DNA of 64,000 bases from Aequorivita soesokkakensis (lineage in GTDB: Bacteria > Bacteroidota > Bacteroidia > Flavobacteriales > Flavobacteriaceae), in NCBI RefSeq assembly GCF_001641085.1, contig NZ_LXIE01000001.1, positions 494,792 through 558,791 on the forward strand, written 5' to 3'. Positions 36,177 through 44,211 of the stretch are shown one piece after another. Under the pieces are notes generated by a model that was not told where the DNA came from, ran no database searches, and worked only from the letters and a program-made list of their open reading frames with translations. Every line of letters starts with the position of its first letter. Position 1 is the stretch's first letter. The position numbers were made by a program, and so were the translations under genes.

Positions 36177-36569
36177 TTAAATAAATTTCTCCAAATGTGA
36201 AGCTTCAATAGAATGGTGTGAATCGTGGTGAACCACCACCCCATTTTTAATTACTATCATCTGCGGACTTTCGTGATGAACTTTAAATCGATTGGCAATT
36301 TCATTGGAAATATCGCGGTTTTGCAAAAGATCTAAATAATAAAGTTTCAGTTGCTCGTCTGTAAGACTGTAGTTTTTTTCAAGTAATTTCAAAACGCCAC
36401 GGCTAATTCCACAACGAGTGGAATGTTTAAAGATAGCTACTGGTTTGTTTTTCGATTCCTCAACTATTTCATCCAACTGGTCCATTTTCCCCAAAACGTG
36501 CCATGGCACTTCCACTATTTCTTCTTTTGCAATGTCTCTCGGTGTTTTAAATATATCTAATAATCCCAT
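36177..36569 (-). CDS. ytxJ: Bacillithiol-system redox protein YtxJ (monothiol CxxS)
   Basis: 130 residues with a thioredoxin-like fold and the motif VAIFKHSTRCGISRGVLKLL (one cysteine, CGIS in place of CxxC), followed by LYYLDLLQNRDISNEIANRF and the cis-Pro region HESPQMIVIKNGVVVHHDSH. This matches YtxJ/DUF2847, a monothiol bacilliredoxin that removes bacillithiol from oxidised proteins in species that make this thiol, as many Bacteroidota do. Cytoplasmic. It converges with the lipoprotein gene. Confidence 0.87.
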   Translation of the reverse strand: MGLLDIFKTPRDIAKEEIVEVPWHVLGKMDQLDEIVEESKNKPVAIFKHSTRCGISRGVLKLLEKNYSLTDEQLKLYYLDLLQNRDISNEIANRFKVHHESPQMIVIKNGVVVHHDSHHSIEASHLEKFI

Positions 36570-36584
36570 GATTGTTCTTTTTTA

Positions 36585-36592
36585 CAAAACTA
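36585..36592 (-). promoter_or_regulatory. ytxJ -7 element TAGTTTTG
   Basis: Exact TAnnTTTG on the - strand, 15 bases before the ATG at 36569; no clear -33 TTG was seen. Confidence 0.5.
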
Positions 36593-36689
36593 CAAGTTAT
36601 AATAGCGGAATTTTCTAAAAGAAATGATAAAAAAGCTTCACGTTAAAACCGTCATAATGTCTGTTAAACAACGGAATTTAGCGGACATT

Positions 36690-36720
36690 TTGTCTTAATT
36701 TTATTGTGGCTTTGTATTTG
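36690..36720 (+). promoter_or_regulatory. Putative clpB promoter
   Basis: TTG at 36690-36692, a 20-base spacer and TGTATTTG at 36713-36720 (one base off TAnnTTTG). The ATG is at 36765, giving a leader of about 38 bases. No CIRCE-like inverted repeat is seen. Confidence 0.5.
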
Positions 36721-36764
36721 AAAACAATACCCAAACAAACGAAAAACAAAAACATTTTACATAT

Positions 36765-39365
36765 ATGAACTTTAATAATTTTACAATAAAAAGCCAGGAA
36801 GCCATACAGCAAGCGCAACAGATTGCGCAGGGCTACGGCAACCAACAAATTGAAAACGAACACATCCTCAAGGCCATTTTTGAGGTAGATGAAAACGTAA
36901 CGCCATTCATCTTAAAAAAACTTAACGTAAACCTAGTTACCCTAAAACAAATTCTGGATAAGCAGCTTGAAAGTTTTCCAAAAGTTTCGGGTGGTGATAT
37001 TATGCTTTCGCGTGAAGCAAATAAAACTGTAATCGAAGCCAGCAATATTGCCAAAAAGATGGGCGATGAATATGTTTCCATAGAGCATCTTTTATTGGCT
37101 ATTTTAAATTCAAAAAGCGCAATTGCCCAAAGTCTTAAAGACCAAGGCGTAACTGAAAAAGGAATGAAGGCCGCCATTCAAGAATTACGCGGAGGCGAAA
37201 ATGTTACTTCACAAAGTGCTGAGGAAACCTATAATTCTTTAAACAAATACGCCAAAAATCTTAACCAACTTGCCCGCGACGGCAAACTCGACCCTGTGAT
37301 TGGTCGTGATGAGGAAATTAGAAGAATTCTTCAAATCCTTTCCCGAAGGACCAAAAACAACCCGATGTTGGTTGGTGAACCCGGGACAGGTAAAACCGCC
37401 ATTGCGGAAGGTTTGGCGCACAGAATTGTGGATGGTGATGTGCCCGAGAACCTAAAATCGAAAGAGATATATTCTTTGGATATGGGCGCACTGATTGCAG
37501 GAGCCAAATACAAAGGAGAATTTGAAGAGCGTCTAAAAGCCGTAATCAAAGAAGTTACTTCCAGTGAAGGAGACATCGTTCTTTTTATTGACGAAATCCA
37601 CACCCTCGTTGGTGCCGGTGGCGGGCAGGGCGCTATGGATGCCGCCAATATTTTGAAACCCGCACTTGCGCGTGGTGAGCTGCGAGCCATTGGAGCTACT
37701 ACTTTGGATGAATATCAAAAATATTTCGAAAAGGACAAAGCGCTTGAGCGCCGTTTCCAAAAGGTAATTGTTGATGAACCGGACACTGAAAGCGCCATTT
37801 CAATTCTTCGTGGAATCAAGGAAAAATATGAAACCCACCACAAAGTTCGTATTAAAGACGAAGCGATTATTGCTGCCGTTGAGCTTTCGGAAAGATATAT
37901 CACTAATCGTTTTCTTCCAGATAAGGCAATTGATTTGATGGATGAAGCTGCTTCAAAATTAAGGATGGAAATCAACTCCAAGCCCGAAGAACTTGACGTT
38001 TTGGACAGAAAGATTATGCAGCTTGAAATTGAAATTGAAGCCATAAAACGTGAAAAAGACGAAACGAAGCTAAAATCGCTTCATTCGGAATTGGCTAATT
38101 TAAAAGAAGAACGCAACGAGCTGAACGCAAAATGGCAAAGTGAAAAAGAGGTTGTGGACAACGTGCAAAACCTAAAAACCCAGATAGAGGATTTTAAACT
38201 AGAAGCAGAACGCGCAGAGCGCGATGGCGATTTTGGAAAAGTAGCGGAGCTTCGCTACGGAAAAATTAAAGATGCACAAGCTGCTTTAAGCAAACTGGAA
38301 ACCCAACTTGCAGAAAATGACGAAGGAACTTCTATGATTAAAGAAGAAGTAACTCGCGAAGACATTGCTGAAGTGGTTGCAAAATGGACTGGAATTCCTG
38401 TAACCAAAATGCTCCAAAGCGATCGTGAAAAACTGTTGACATTGGAAGATCACTTGCACAAACGTGTGGTTGGGCAAAACGAGGCTATTGTTGCGGTTAG
38501 TGACGCCATTCGCCGAAGCCGTGCGGGATTGCAGGATGAGAAAAAGCCTATTGGTAGCTTCCTATTCCTTGGGACAACAGGTGTAGGTAAAACCGAACTT
38601 GCAAAAGCTTTGGCCGAATACTTGTTTGACGATGAAAACGCAATGACGCGTATAGATATGAGCGAATATCAGGAACGCCACAGCGTGAGCCGTTTGGTGG
38701 GTGCGCCTCCGGGATATGTTGGTTATGAGGAAGGTGGACAGCTTACCGAAGCCGTTCGCCGCAAACCATATAGTGTGGTTTTATTAGACGAGATTGAAAA
38801 AGCACACCCAGATACGTTCAATATTTTGTTGCAGGTTTTGGACGAAGGCCGCTTAACGGACAACAAAGGGCGCTTGGCAGATTTCAAAAACACGATTATT
38901 ATTATGACCAGTAATATGGGAAGTGATATAATCCAAGAGCGGTTTGATACCGTAAAAGACCCTGAAACCGCTATGGAAGGCGCCAAAATTGAAGTACTTG
39001 CCTTGTTGAAGCAAACCGTGCGCCCAGAGTTTTTGAACCGTATTGACGACATAATCATGTTTACGCCGCTTTCAAAACAAGACATTCACAAAATTGTGGA
39101 ACTACAACTGAAAGGTGTTTCAAAAATGCTGTTGAAACAAAATATTGTTTTGGATGCTACGCCAGAAGCCATTAAGTATCTTTCTGAAAAAGGATTTGAC
39201 CCTCAGTATGGTGCAAGACCCGTAAAAAGGGTGATTCAGCGTGAAGTATTAAATGAACTTTCCAAAGAAATTCTTGCCGGAAAAATAACTACGGACAGTA
39301 TTATTTTGCTGGATAGCTTTAATGAAGCACTGGTGTTTCGGAACCAAGAAACAATTATAAATTAA
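36765..39365 (+). CDS. clpB: ATP-dependent disaggregase ClpB
   Basis: 866 residues, normal for ClpB. N domain (about 1-145, two Clp repeats), AAA1 with Walker A GEPGTGKT and Walker [17 protein letters not shown] (about 160-400), the long coiled-coil M domain (about 405-525) that distinguishes ClpB from ClpA/ClpC, and AAA2 with GTTGVGKT, arginine finger region and [12 protein letters not shown] (about 560-800), ending with a D2-small domain. The hexamer pulls aggregated proteins apart with DnaK in the cytoplasm after heat or other stress. It stands alone with its own promoter and terminator. Confidence 0.98.
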   Translation: MNFNNFTIKSQEAIQQAQQIAQGYGNQQIENEHILKAIFEVDENVTPFILKKLNVNLVTLKQILDKQLESFPKVSGGDIMLSREANKTVIEASNIAKKMGDEYVSIEHLLLAILNSKSAIAQSLKDQGVTEKGMKAAIQELRGGENVTSQSAEETYNSLNKYAKNLNQLARDGKLDPVIGRDEEIRRILQILSRRTKNNPMLVGEPGTGKTAIAEGLAHRIVDGDVPENLKSKEIYSLDMGALIAGAKYKGEFEERLKAVIKEVTSSEGDIVLFIDEIHTLVGAGGGQGAMDAANILKPALARGELRAIGATTLDEYQKYFEKDKALERRFQKVIVDEPDTESAISILRGIKEKYETHHKVRIKDEAIIAAVELSERYITNRFLPDKAIDLMDEAASKLRMEINSKPEELDVLDRKIMQLEIEIEAIKREKDETKLKSLHSELANLKEERNELNAKWQSEKEVVDNVQNLKTQIEDFKLEAERAERDGDFGKVAELRYGKIKDAQAALSKLETQLAENDEGTSMIKEEVTREDIAEVVAKWTGIPVTKMLQSDREKLLTLEDHLHKRVVGQNEAIVAVSDAIRRSRAGLQDEKKPIGSFLFLGTTGVGKTELAKALAEYLFDDENAMTRIDMSEYQERHSVSRLVGAPPGYVGYEEGGQLTEAVRRKPYSVVLLDEIEKAHPDTFNILLQVLDEGRLTDNKGRLADFKNTIIIMTSNMGSDIIQERFDTVKDPETAMEGAKIEVLALLKQTVRPEFLNRIDDIIMFTPLSKQDIHKIVELQLKGVSKMLLKQNIVLDATPEAIKYLSEKGFDPQYGARPVKRVIQREVLNELSKEILAGKITTDSIILLDSFNEALVFRNQETIIN

Positions 39366-39387
39366 CAGTAAACAATAATCAATATCA

Positions 39388-39419
39388 AAAAAACCCTAAG
39401 CTTTTGCTTGGGGTTTTTA
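39388..39419 (+). terminator. clpB terminator
   Basis: AAAACCCTAAGC-TTTT-GCTTGGGGTTTTT hairpin with T-run on the + strand, 23 bases after the clpB stop. Confidence 0.85.
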
Positions 39420-39485
39420 ATTATCTGATTGAATGCTAGTTGAAAATTCTCAATAGTGAACTTTTCATCTCCTCATTTCTTCTTT

Positions 39486-39833
39486 TTAAACAAGTTTGCT
39501 TTTATACTCTTCCTTAATAAATTCTCCAACTTCCTTTTCTACCACTTTCATTTTTTTATGAAATACGAGATAATAAATAATTAATGGAATTAAAATACCC
39601 AGACCAACCATTAACAAAGTAAAGATCATTTGCCCAGCCATAGTTGGAAAGTTACCGTTAACAACAATTGAGTTTTTTTTTCGAATTACTAGGGCACCAC
39701 AAGTTTTGGACTGTGCTACCACCAATATATCTTTATTCCGAGTTGTTACTTTATATTTTTTAGGAAATTGGGCCAATAACTTGAGTTGCAAGTCATCAAT
39801 ATCTATTGCGTTTTCTTGTGTATTTATTTTCAT
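39486..39833 (-). CDS. Small hypothetical membrane protein
   Basis: 115 residues, family not recognised. A soluble N-terminal half (DLQLKLLAQFPKKYKVTTRN, LVVAQSKTCGALVIRKKNS) is followed by one long hydrophobic helix (about 70-92: IFTLLMVGLGILIPLIIYYL) and a charged tail (KKMKVVEKEVGEFIKEEYKS). The first half looks like a small alpha/beta domain facing the cytoplasm. It lies 55 bases from the next upstream lipoprotein gene and may share its transcript. Confidence 0.6.
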   Translation of the reverse strand: MKINTQENAIDIDDLQLKLLAQFPKKYKVTTRNKDILVVAQSKTCGALVIRKKNSIVVNGNFPTMAGQMIFTLLMVGLGILIPLIIYYLVFHKKMKVVEKEVGEFIKEEYKSKLV

Positions 39834-39888
39834 TTTGATTTTTATTTAAAAGGTTGGTAAATTGTTGCTGTATCTTAATTTGTCTTCT

Positions 39889-40584
39889 TTATTTTATGTT
39901 TAGGTTTGTTATCCCTTTAATTTTGGGGTCTTCAGACGTTCTTACAGTCATCGCTGTAGCAGTGTCGTTTCCCCACTTAACCTCACCGTTAAAGCTCAAA
40001 AAACGTTCTTTTGTATCGTTGTTTATCAATAATTCTACTCCCAAAAGTTTTACCGACTTAATCCCGGAACGTTCAATCTTCATTTTTTCTATAACAGATT
40101 CAAATTGTTCCTTTTCTCCTGGAACCCTATTTTTTTCTGCAATCAATTCATAAATTTCACTTGGCGTTCCGTTTAACAACAGCTCTCCCGCTTTTTGAAA
40201 ATTTGTTGATAATGCAGCAATATTGCGTAGGGTTTCTACATCGTAAGTAGTATTGTAAATAGGGTCCTTTTGGGTTTTGTTTTCAAAAAGACTAACTTGT
40301 ATTTGAGTATATTTAGAAACTTCTTCTTCGCTCAAATTAACGTAAAACAAAACTGCGGCGTAGGCTGCTAATTTTTTAGAGTCTTCTACGCCTATGTAAG
40401 GCCCACCTTTTAAGTATAGATTTATGTAGTTTTGATTCTTTTTTCCAACTTGGGAAGAAAATCCTTTTGTGGAAGTAACTTTGGCTCCATAATAATCGCC
40501 AATAATGCTGAATGCTTTTTCCTCTTGTTCAGTTGTACACGCTACTAATAATAGTGTGAAAAATGCTGTAATTAATTTTTTCAT
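39889..40584 (-). CDS. Hypothetical lipoprotein
   Basis: 231 residues from the ATG at 40584 (MKKLITAFFTLLLVACTTEQ, lipobox LLVAC, Cys about 17). The rest has two helical stretches (KLAAYAAVLFYVNLSEEEVS; TLRNIAALSTNFQKAGELLL) and a C-terminal beta part (GIKSVKLLGVELLINNDTKE, LSFNGEVKWGNDTATAMTVR). The open frame begins 28 codons earlier at 40668 with a Cys-rich stretch that is not a signal; it is rejected. Function unknown. Confidence 0.65.
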   Translation of the reverse strand: MKKLITAFFTLLLVACTTEQEEKAFSIIGDYYGAKVTSTKGFSSQVGKKNQNYINLYLKGGPYIGVEDSKKLAAYAAVLFYVNLSEEEVSKYTQIQVSLFENKTQKDPIYNTTYDVETLRNIAALSTNFQKAGELLLNGTPSEIYELIAEKNRVPGEKEQFESVIEKMKIERSGIKSVKLLGVELLINNDTKERFLSFNGEVKWGNDTATAMTVRTSEDPKIKGITNLNIK

Positions 40585-40700
40585 GGCTGCTGGTTTTAGT
40601 GTTGTTTTACAATTATTGCTGTTCAAAATGTTTTTGCAACAGAGAAAACATTCTGATAATGAGCACAATAAAAGTAACCGCTACTTCACTTTTTGAAGAT

Positions 40701-40736
40701 TTTTTTTAGTGAATGCAATTATTTTTTTAGTGAATG
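40701..40736. promoter_or_regulatory. Two direct repeats spaced 21 bp (operator-like)
   Basis: TTTTTTTAGTGAATG occurs at 40701-40715 and again at 40722-40736, an exact 15-base repeat with a 21-base period (two helical turns). CTTCACT at about 40684-40690 is a nearby inverted half site. The pair lies about 120-150 bases upstream of the - strand lipoprotein start, where a regulator or RNA polymerase accessory factor could bind. Confidence 0.55.
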
Positions 40737-40856
40737 TGGATAACCAGAGTTATGAGCGTTTTACTTTGCTCTTTGCCAATACTTTTATGAAGTGTTTAAT
40801 GGAATTGTCTATGGCTTTAAAAATTGTCATTTAGTATAATGAAAAATAAGAATGCA

Positions 40857-40888
40857 AAAACCCCCAAGAATTAACTTGGGGGTTTTGT
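40857..40888 (-). terminator. Terminator of the 40934 membrane protein gene
   Basis: AAAACCCCCAAG-AATTAA-CTTGGGGGTTTT, a perfect 12-bp stem, with T-runs on both strands. Confidence 0.85.
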
Positions 40889-40933
40889 TTTTATTTGGGT
40901 GGGCAGGTGGTGCAAACGCACGGTAATTGGGAT

Positions 40934-41407
40934 TTAATTTTTTTTGAATATACGGTAAGAATTATAAAAAAGAATCAAAGAAAAAATTGCCTGAAATATT
41001 ATTAAACTATGAAAAATAGATTTCCAATTAATATCAGAAACAATGTCATTTATTCTCACCGTTGCGCCACTTGACAGAGCAGCAGTGTTTTTCAATGAAA
41101 AAGCAAAAGATATCAAAAAACTAATGAGTACAACAGATAATATTTGAAAAATAATTAAAATAATATTAGACGTTTTGTTTCTGTAATTTAATATAAATGA
41201 CCTTATTTGATATATACAATAATACCCAATAATTAGGAGCGAAATAAAGACTTCTAAATTCCGAATTATAAAATACGTATCTTTAATATTAATATCAATT
41301 GTTCCATAATGTACTGGATTATCAATTGGAAAGAAAACATTTTTAACTATAACCATAAATAGATATACTCCTATAAACCAAGCAATTTCTATTAATACTT
41401 TTTTCAA
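40934..41407 (-). CDS. Hypothetical four-helix membrane protein
   Basis: 157 residues with four hydrophobic helices (about 5-25, 52-70, 78-105 and 130-150: IAWFIGVYLFMVIVKNVFF; FISLLIIGYYCIYQIRSFIL; IILIIFQILSVVLISFLISF; IFHSLIIFQAIFSLILFYNS). Between helices 1 and 2 is a short polar loop with GTIDINIKDTYFIIRNLEV, a motif that occurs in small membrane proteins of cytochrome-oxidase-like subunits, but that resemblance is weak. Function unknown. Confidence 0.6.
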   Translation of the reverse strand: MKKVLIEIAWFIGVYLFMVIVKNVFFPIDNPVHYGTIDINIKDTYFIIRNLEVFISLLIIGYYCIYQIRSFILNYRNKTSNIILIIFQILSVVLISFLISFAFSLKNTAALSSGATVRINDIVSDINWKSIFHSLIIFQAIFSLILFYNSYRIFKKN

Positions 41408-41568
41408 TTTTTTTTAAATTTTAAAATTAAGCACAACTATCAAATATATTACAAATTCCCATCTAACTTCTCCAATGCCCCACTAAACAGGCCTAATCAA
41501 CTGGCAAGCATTCCGTTTCCACTGCAATGTGGCACGACTCATTCTCGTAATAAATTTATGTAAAACAA

Positions 41569-41602
41569 AAAAGCCCTGAAACATATTATGTACTGGGCTT
41601 TT
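41569..41602 (-). terminator. Terminator of the secreted redoxin gene
   Basis: AAAAGCCC...GGGCTTTT with an 18-base loop, 21 bases past the - strand stop at 41623. Confidence 0.7.
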
Positions 41603-41622
41603 CAAAATAATTTATTGGGAAA

Positions 41623-42411
41623 TTACTCTATAATAATCCTTTTGGTAACCGAGCTATTATCTGAAGTTACCTTAACCAAATAAACCCCAGCCGCAATTTG
41701 CAGGTTTAGGGAAATGTTTTTTTCTGAATAATTATTCACAAAAACCTGTTGGCCCAAAGTATTGAATATCGCTACTTGTGCATCTGTACTGTTTGGAAGA
41801 TTAATATTTACATTTCCTTTTGAAACGGTAGGGTATATATTGAAATCAAAAGCTGTTGCATCTGAAACTCCCAAAATAGTACATTCAATTACTGGTGGCT
41901 CAAAACCTATCGGGAATGTATTTTCAAAAGTTTGAATTCCATTTAATGGCCAAATGTCTCTGTTCAACATAATATTTCCAGGACCGATTAAACAAAATGT
42001 GGGATATGCACCAACACCGAAATTAGCATCAACTGGTCCACCACCGCCTTCGTTGCTTACTGCGGGTGCGTGATTAAAAGGACCTCCGTGATCTATTTCA
42101 TATTGTATAACTCGTGCATTATTGTCGTCCCCATTATTAATGGAGATACAGAATACGTCTCCTTCATTACAGCCATACTTATCAAAAAATTCATTAAAAG
42201 TAGGCGCAGAATTTTGGCAAGGAACACAGTCAACGAAAAAGAAATCTAGATAAACATACTTTCCTTCTGCTATAAGAGAATACAAATTATACTCGTTGCC
42301 TTCAGTATCGGTTACGGTAAAATCATCTACCACATCGCCAACCTGATAATTTCCGGTTTGGGAATTTGCGAAAATGGTAAAGAACAATAGAATCAGTGTA
42401 ATTTTTTTCAT
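41623..42411 (-). CDS. Secreted thioredoxin-fold protein with T9SS sorting domain
   Basis: 262 residues: signal peptide (LFFTIFANSQTG), a TlpA/AhpC-type redoxin domain at about 22-165 (VGDVVDDFTVTDTEGNEYNL, FFFVDCVPCQNSAPTFNEFF with an intact CVPC, cis-Pro in GAYPTFCLIG), and a type A sorting domain (FNIYPTVSKGNVNINLPNST, VAIFNTLGQQVFVNNYSEKN, GVYLVKVTSDNSSVTKRIII). The redox centre is therefore exported through the outer membrane by the type IX system and acts outside the cell. It contrasts with the cysteine-less relative at 21696. Confidence 0.9.
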   Translation of the reverse strand: MKKITLILLFFTIFANSQTGNYQVGDVVDDFTVTDTEGNEYNLYSLIAEGKYVYLDFFFVDCVPCQNSAPTFNEFFDKYGCNEGDVFCISINNGDDNNARVIQYEIDHGGPFNHAPAVSNEGGGGPVDANFGVGAYPTFCLIGPGNIMLNRDIWPLNGIQTFENTFPIGFEPPVIECTILGVSDATAFDFNIYPTVSKGNVNINLPNSTDAQVAIFNTLGQQVFVNNYSEKNISLNLQIAAGVYLVKVTSDNSSVTKRIIIE

Positions 42412-42506
42412 AATAGTTGGTTTTAAGGTTTGAATAGTACGAAGTTATGTATTTGTCTAATAAAAAGGGATTTATCCATAATAAATTTTTAAAAATTGGA
42501 TAAAAA

Positions 42507-42546
42507 AGACCCCTCAAAATTTCACTATTGAAATTTTGAGGGGTCT
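42507..42546 (-). terminator. csbD terminator
   Basis: Perfect 17-bp stem AGACCCCTCAAAATTTC / GAAATTTTGAGGGGTCT with a six-base loop; on the - strand it ends in TTTTTT. This is the strongest hairpin in the window. Confidence 0.9.
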
Positions 42547-42585
42547 CGGCTTCAAATAAAGCGGTAATTAAAGTTTAGATGAAAA

Positions 42586-42771
42586 CTACCACTTGTCTAT
42601 CTTTTCCTTCAATTTTTCTTTGGATTCACCCGTTTTTTCTTGAAGTCGACCAAGTAGCTCATCAGACTTACCTTCTGCATATTTTAAATCATCATCGGTA
42701 AGGTCTGCATATGCTTGTTTGAATTTTCCTTTCACTTGGTTCCATTTTCCTTTAAACTGATCTTCGTTCAT
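42586..42771 (-). CDS. CsbD-family stress protein
   Basis: 61 residues: MNEDQFKGKWNQVKGKFKQA, then DLTDDDLKYAEGKSDELLGR, then TGESKEKLKEKIDKW. This is the complete CsbD-like sequence, a small helical hydrophilic protein induced by general stress in other bacteria. Its molecular function is unknown. A strong terminator 40 bases downstream suggests abundant expression. Confidence 0.92.
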   Translation of the reverse strand: MNEDQFKGKWNQVKGKFKQAYADLTDDDLKYAEGKSDELLGRLQEKTGESKEKLKEKIDKW

Positions 42772-42877
42772 AGCTTTTTTGTTTTAAATTAATTAATTCT
42801 TTTTCGTTTTATAAATTTACAACAGCTTGCAATCCATTTATAATAATGAAATATTAAAGATTCAGCGGTTTTAGTTA

Positions 42878-42885
42878 TAACTTTG
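42878..42885 (+). promoter_or_regulatory. -7 element TAACTTTG before the histidine phosphatase gene
   Basis: Exact TAnnTTTG match, 42 bases before the ATG at 42928; no TTG at the expected -33 position. Confidence 0.5.
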
Positions 42886-42927
42886 CCAATGTGTCTTAAA
42901 AAGTGTTATTTAAAAACAGAATTTACA

Positions 42928-43491
42928 ATGAAACATTACATGCTATTATTGTTATTGCCGCTTTTCACTTTTTGTGGAAACCCAAACGAGGAAAAGAAAG
43001 AAACCTCCAAGGAGGAGAAAACTACCGAAACACCAGCCACCATTTCCCATCAAAACCAGCACGCTACCTATTACTTAATTCGCCATGCAGAAAAAGTGCG
43101 CACAAACCCAAACGATCCAGATCCAAGTTTGGAGATTAAAGGAATGATGCGCGCCAAGCGCTGGGCAGCCTATTTTGAACCTATTAAAATTGACCAGGTT
43201 TACGTAACAAAATACATTCGCACCAAGCAAACAGCCTCGTTGATTGCGCAGCAAAAACAGGTTTCACCAAAACACTACGATCCGAATACAGTCTATTCTG
43301 ATGAATTTTTAAACAAAACCAATGGCAAAAGCGTTTTGATTGTGGGCCACAGCAATACCATTCCGCAATTGGTAAATCAACTAATTGGCGAAGAAAAATT
43401 TAAGGATATGGACGATACCGATAATTCTACACTTTTTAAAGTAACAATCAACGGCAACGACAAAAAAGTAGAAACCATAACTGTTGAGTAG
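42928..43491 (+). CDS. Histidine phosphatase family lipoprotein
   Basis: 187 residues from the ATG at 42928: signal and lipobox (LPLFTFC), a Glu/Lys/Thr-rich linker (about 16-45), then a phosphoglycerate-mutase-like domain. The catalytic RHAE of the family appears as YYLIRHAEKVR, the second His as VLIVGHSNTIPQLV. Arg in YIRTKQTA is likewise typical. It should dephosphorylate an unknown substrate in the periplasm. The longer frame from 42883 adds 15 non-signal residues that overlap the -7 element and is rejected. Confidence 0.88.
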   Translation: MKHYMLLLLLPLFTFCGNPNEEKKETSKEEKTTETPATISHQNQHATYYLIRHAEKVRTNPNDPDPSLEIKGMMRAKRWAAYFEPIKIDQVYVTKYIRTKQTASLIAQQKQVSPKHYDPNTVYSDEFLNKTNGKSVLIVGHSNTIPQLVNQLIGEEKFKDMDDTDNSTLFKVTINGNDKKVETITVE

Positions 43492-43496
43492 TGATT

Positions 43497-43570
43497 AGGG
43501 ATTATTTATTATTTATTCTTTCCCTATTATTAATTATTCATTAAACATTGCACATTCTTCATTATTCATT
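43497..43570. repeat. ATTATTCATT word repeat before smpB
   Basis: A spacer composed of ATTATT(T/C)ATT words (GGATTATTTATTATTTATTC, TATTATTAATTATTCATTA, TTCATTATTCATTC). It also supplies the TTG used as -33 of the smpB promoter. Confidence 0.65.
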
Positions 43571-43579
43571 CTACTTTTG
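43548..43579 (+). promoter_or_regulatory. smpB promoter abutting the start codon
   Basis: TTG at 43548-43550, a 21-base spacer and TACTTTTG at 43572-43579 (exact TAnnTTTG). The ATG at 43585 is five bases later, so the transcript should be leaderless or nearly so. Confidence 0.75.
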
Positions 43580-43584
43580 CAGTT

Positions 43585-44049
43585 ATGGCAATCCAAAAAA
43601 ACGTAAAAATAAAAAATCGCAAAGCTAAGTTTGAGTATGAAATTCTTGATACTTATACAGCTGGCATTGTTTTACGAGGTACTGAAATAAAAGCCATCCG
43701 CGAAGGAAAGGCCTCTATTGCAGAAAGTTTTTGCGAATTTAGCAACAATGAACTTTTCGTGATAAACATGACCGTTCAGGAATACAGCCACGCCACGCAC
43801 TACAGCCACGCTCCCAAAAGCGAACGCAAACTTCTATTAAATCGCAGCGAACTTAAAAAGCTTGAAAAAGAAGTGAAAAATAGCGGACTCACCATAATTC
43901 CATTAGTGCTCTTTACAAACGATAAAGGCTTGGCAAAAGTAGATATCGCCCTTTGCCGAGGAAAAAAGGAATACGACAAGCGGGAGGTCATCAAAGAACG
44001 CGACTCCAAAAAGCAACTTAGCAGGATAAAGAAGGCTTTTAATAATTAA
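43585..44049 (+). CDS. smpB: SsrA (tmRNA)-binding protein SmpB
   Basis: 154 residues beginning MAIQKNVKIKNRKAKFEYEI with the family motifs GIVLRGTEIKAIREGKASIA, NMTVQEYSHATHYSHAPKSE and the C-terminal tail KREVIKERDSKKQLSRIKKA that enters the decoding centre. It delivers tmRNA to stalled ribosomes in the cytoplasm. The tmRNA gene itself was not seen in this window. Confidence 0.97.
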   Translation: MAIQKNVKIKNRKAKFEYEILDTYTAGIVLRGTEIKAIREGKASIAESFCEFSNNELFVINMTVQEYSHATHYSHAPKSERKLLLNRSELKKLEKEVKNSGLTIIPLVLFTNDKGLAKVDIALCRGKKEYDKREVIKERDSKKQLSRIKKAFNN

Positions 44050-44124
44050 TTCCGCACAGCGGAAGTCCTAACGCTTCTTTAACAAATTCAAAATCTTTTT
44101 ATTAGTATTTTGCGTAAGTTAAAA

Positions 44125-44204
44125 TGTCCCCTCGAGCGCAGTCGAGAGGCTTCTTGCTTATCACAATTAACAATCAAAAGGTCTCGACTGCGCTCGACCG
44201 GACA
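44125..44204. repeat. TCTCGACTGCGCTCGA palindromic repeat
   Basis: The arm TGTCCCCTCGAGCGCAGTCG then AGA at 44125-44147 pairs with TCTCGACTGCGCTCGA then CCGGACA at 44182-44204, about 20 bp with one or two mismatches and a 34-base loop. This word is one I associate with dispersed repeats in flavobacteria. It lies directly before the DUF5686 start codon. Confidence 0.85.
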
Positions 44205-44211
44205 CAGCTTC

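Larger units (their letters stand above)
40585..40933. other. Intergenic region with direct repeats and a terminator
   Basis: 349 bases with no credible gene. It contains the upstream region of the 40584 lipoprotein gene, the direct repeats at 40701-40736, an AT-rich middle, and the terminator at 40857-40888. The piece at about 40893-40930 (GGGTGGGCAGGTGGTGC) is locally G-rich and unexplained. Confidence 0.5.

Noticed and set aside
40585..40668. Longer start of the 39889 lipoprotein (84 bases upstream)
   Set aside because: The extension reads as a Cys/Asn/Lys-rich stretch before a perfect lipoprotein signal at 40584, so it is very unlikely to be translated.
44110..44211. N-terminal extension of the DUF5686 protein
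   Set aside because: The 34 extra residues are encoded by the palindromic repeat, contain no signal peptide and precede an excellent signal that starts at 44212.
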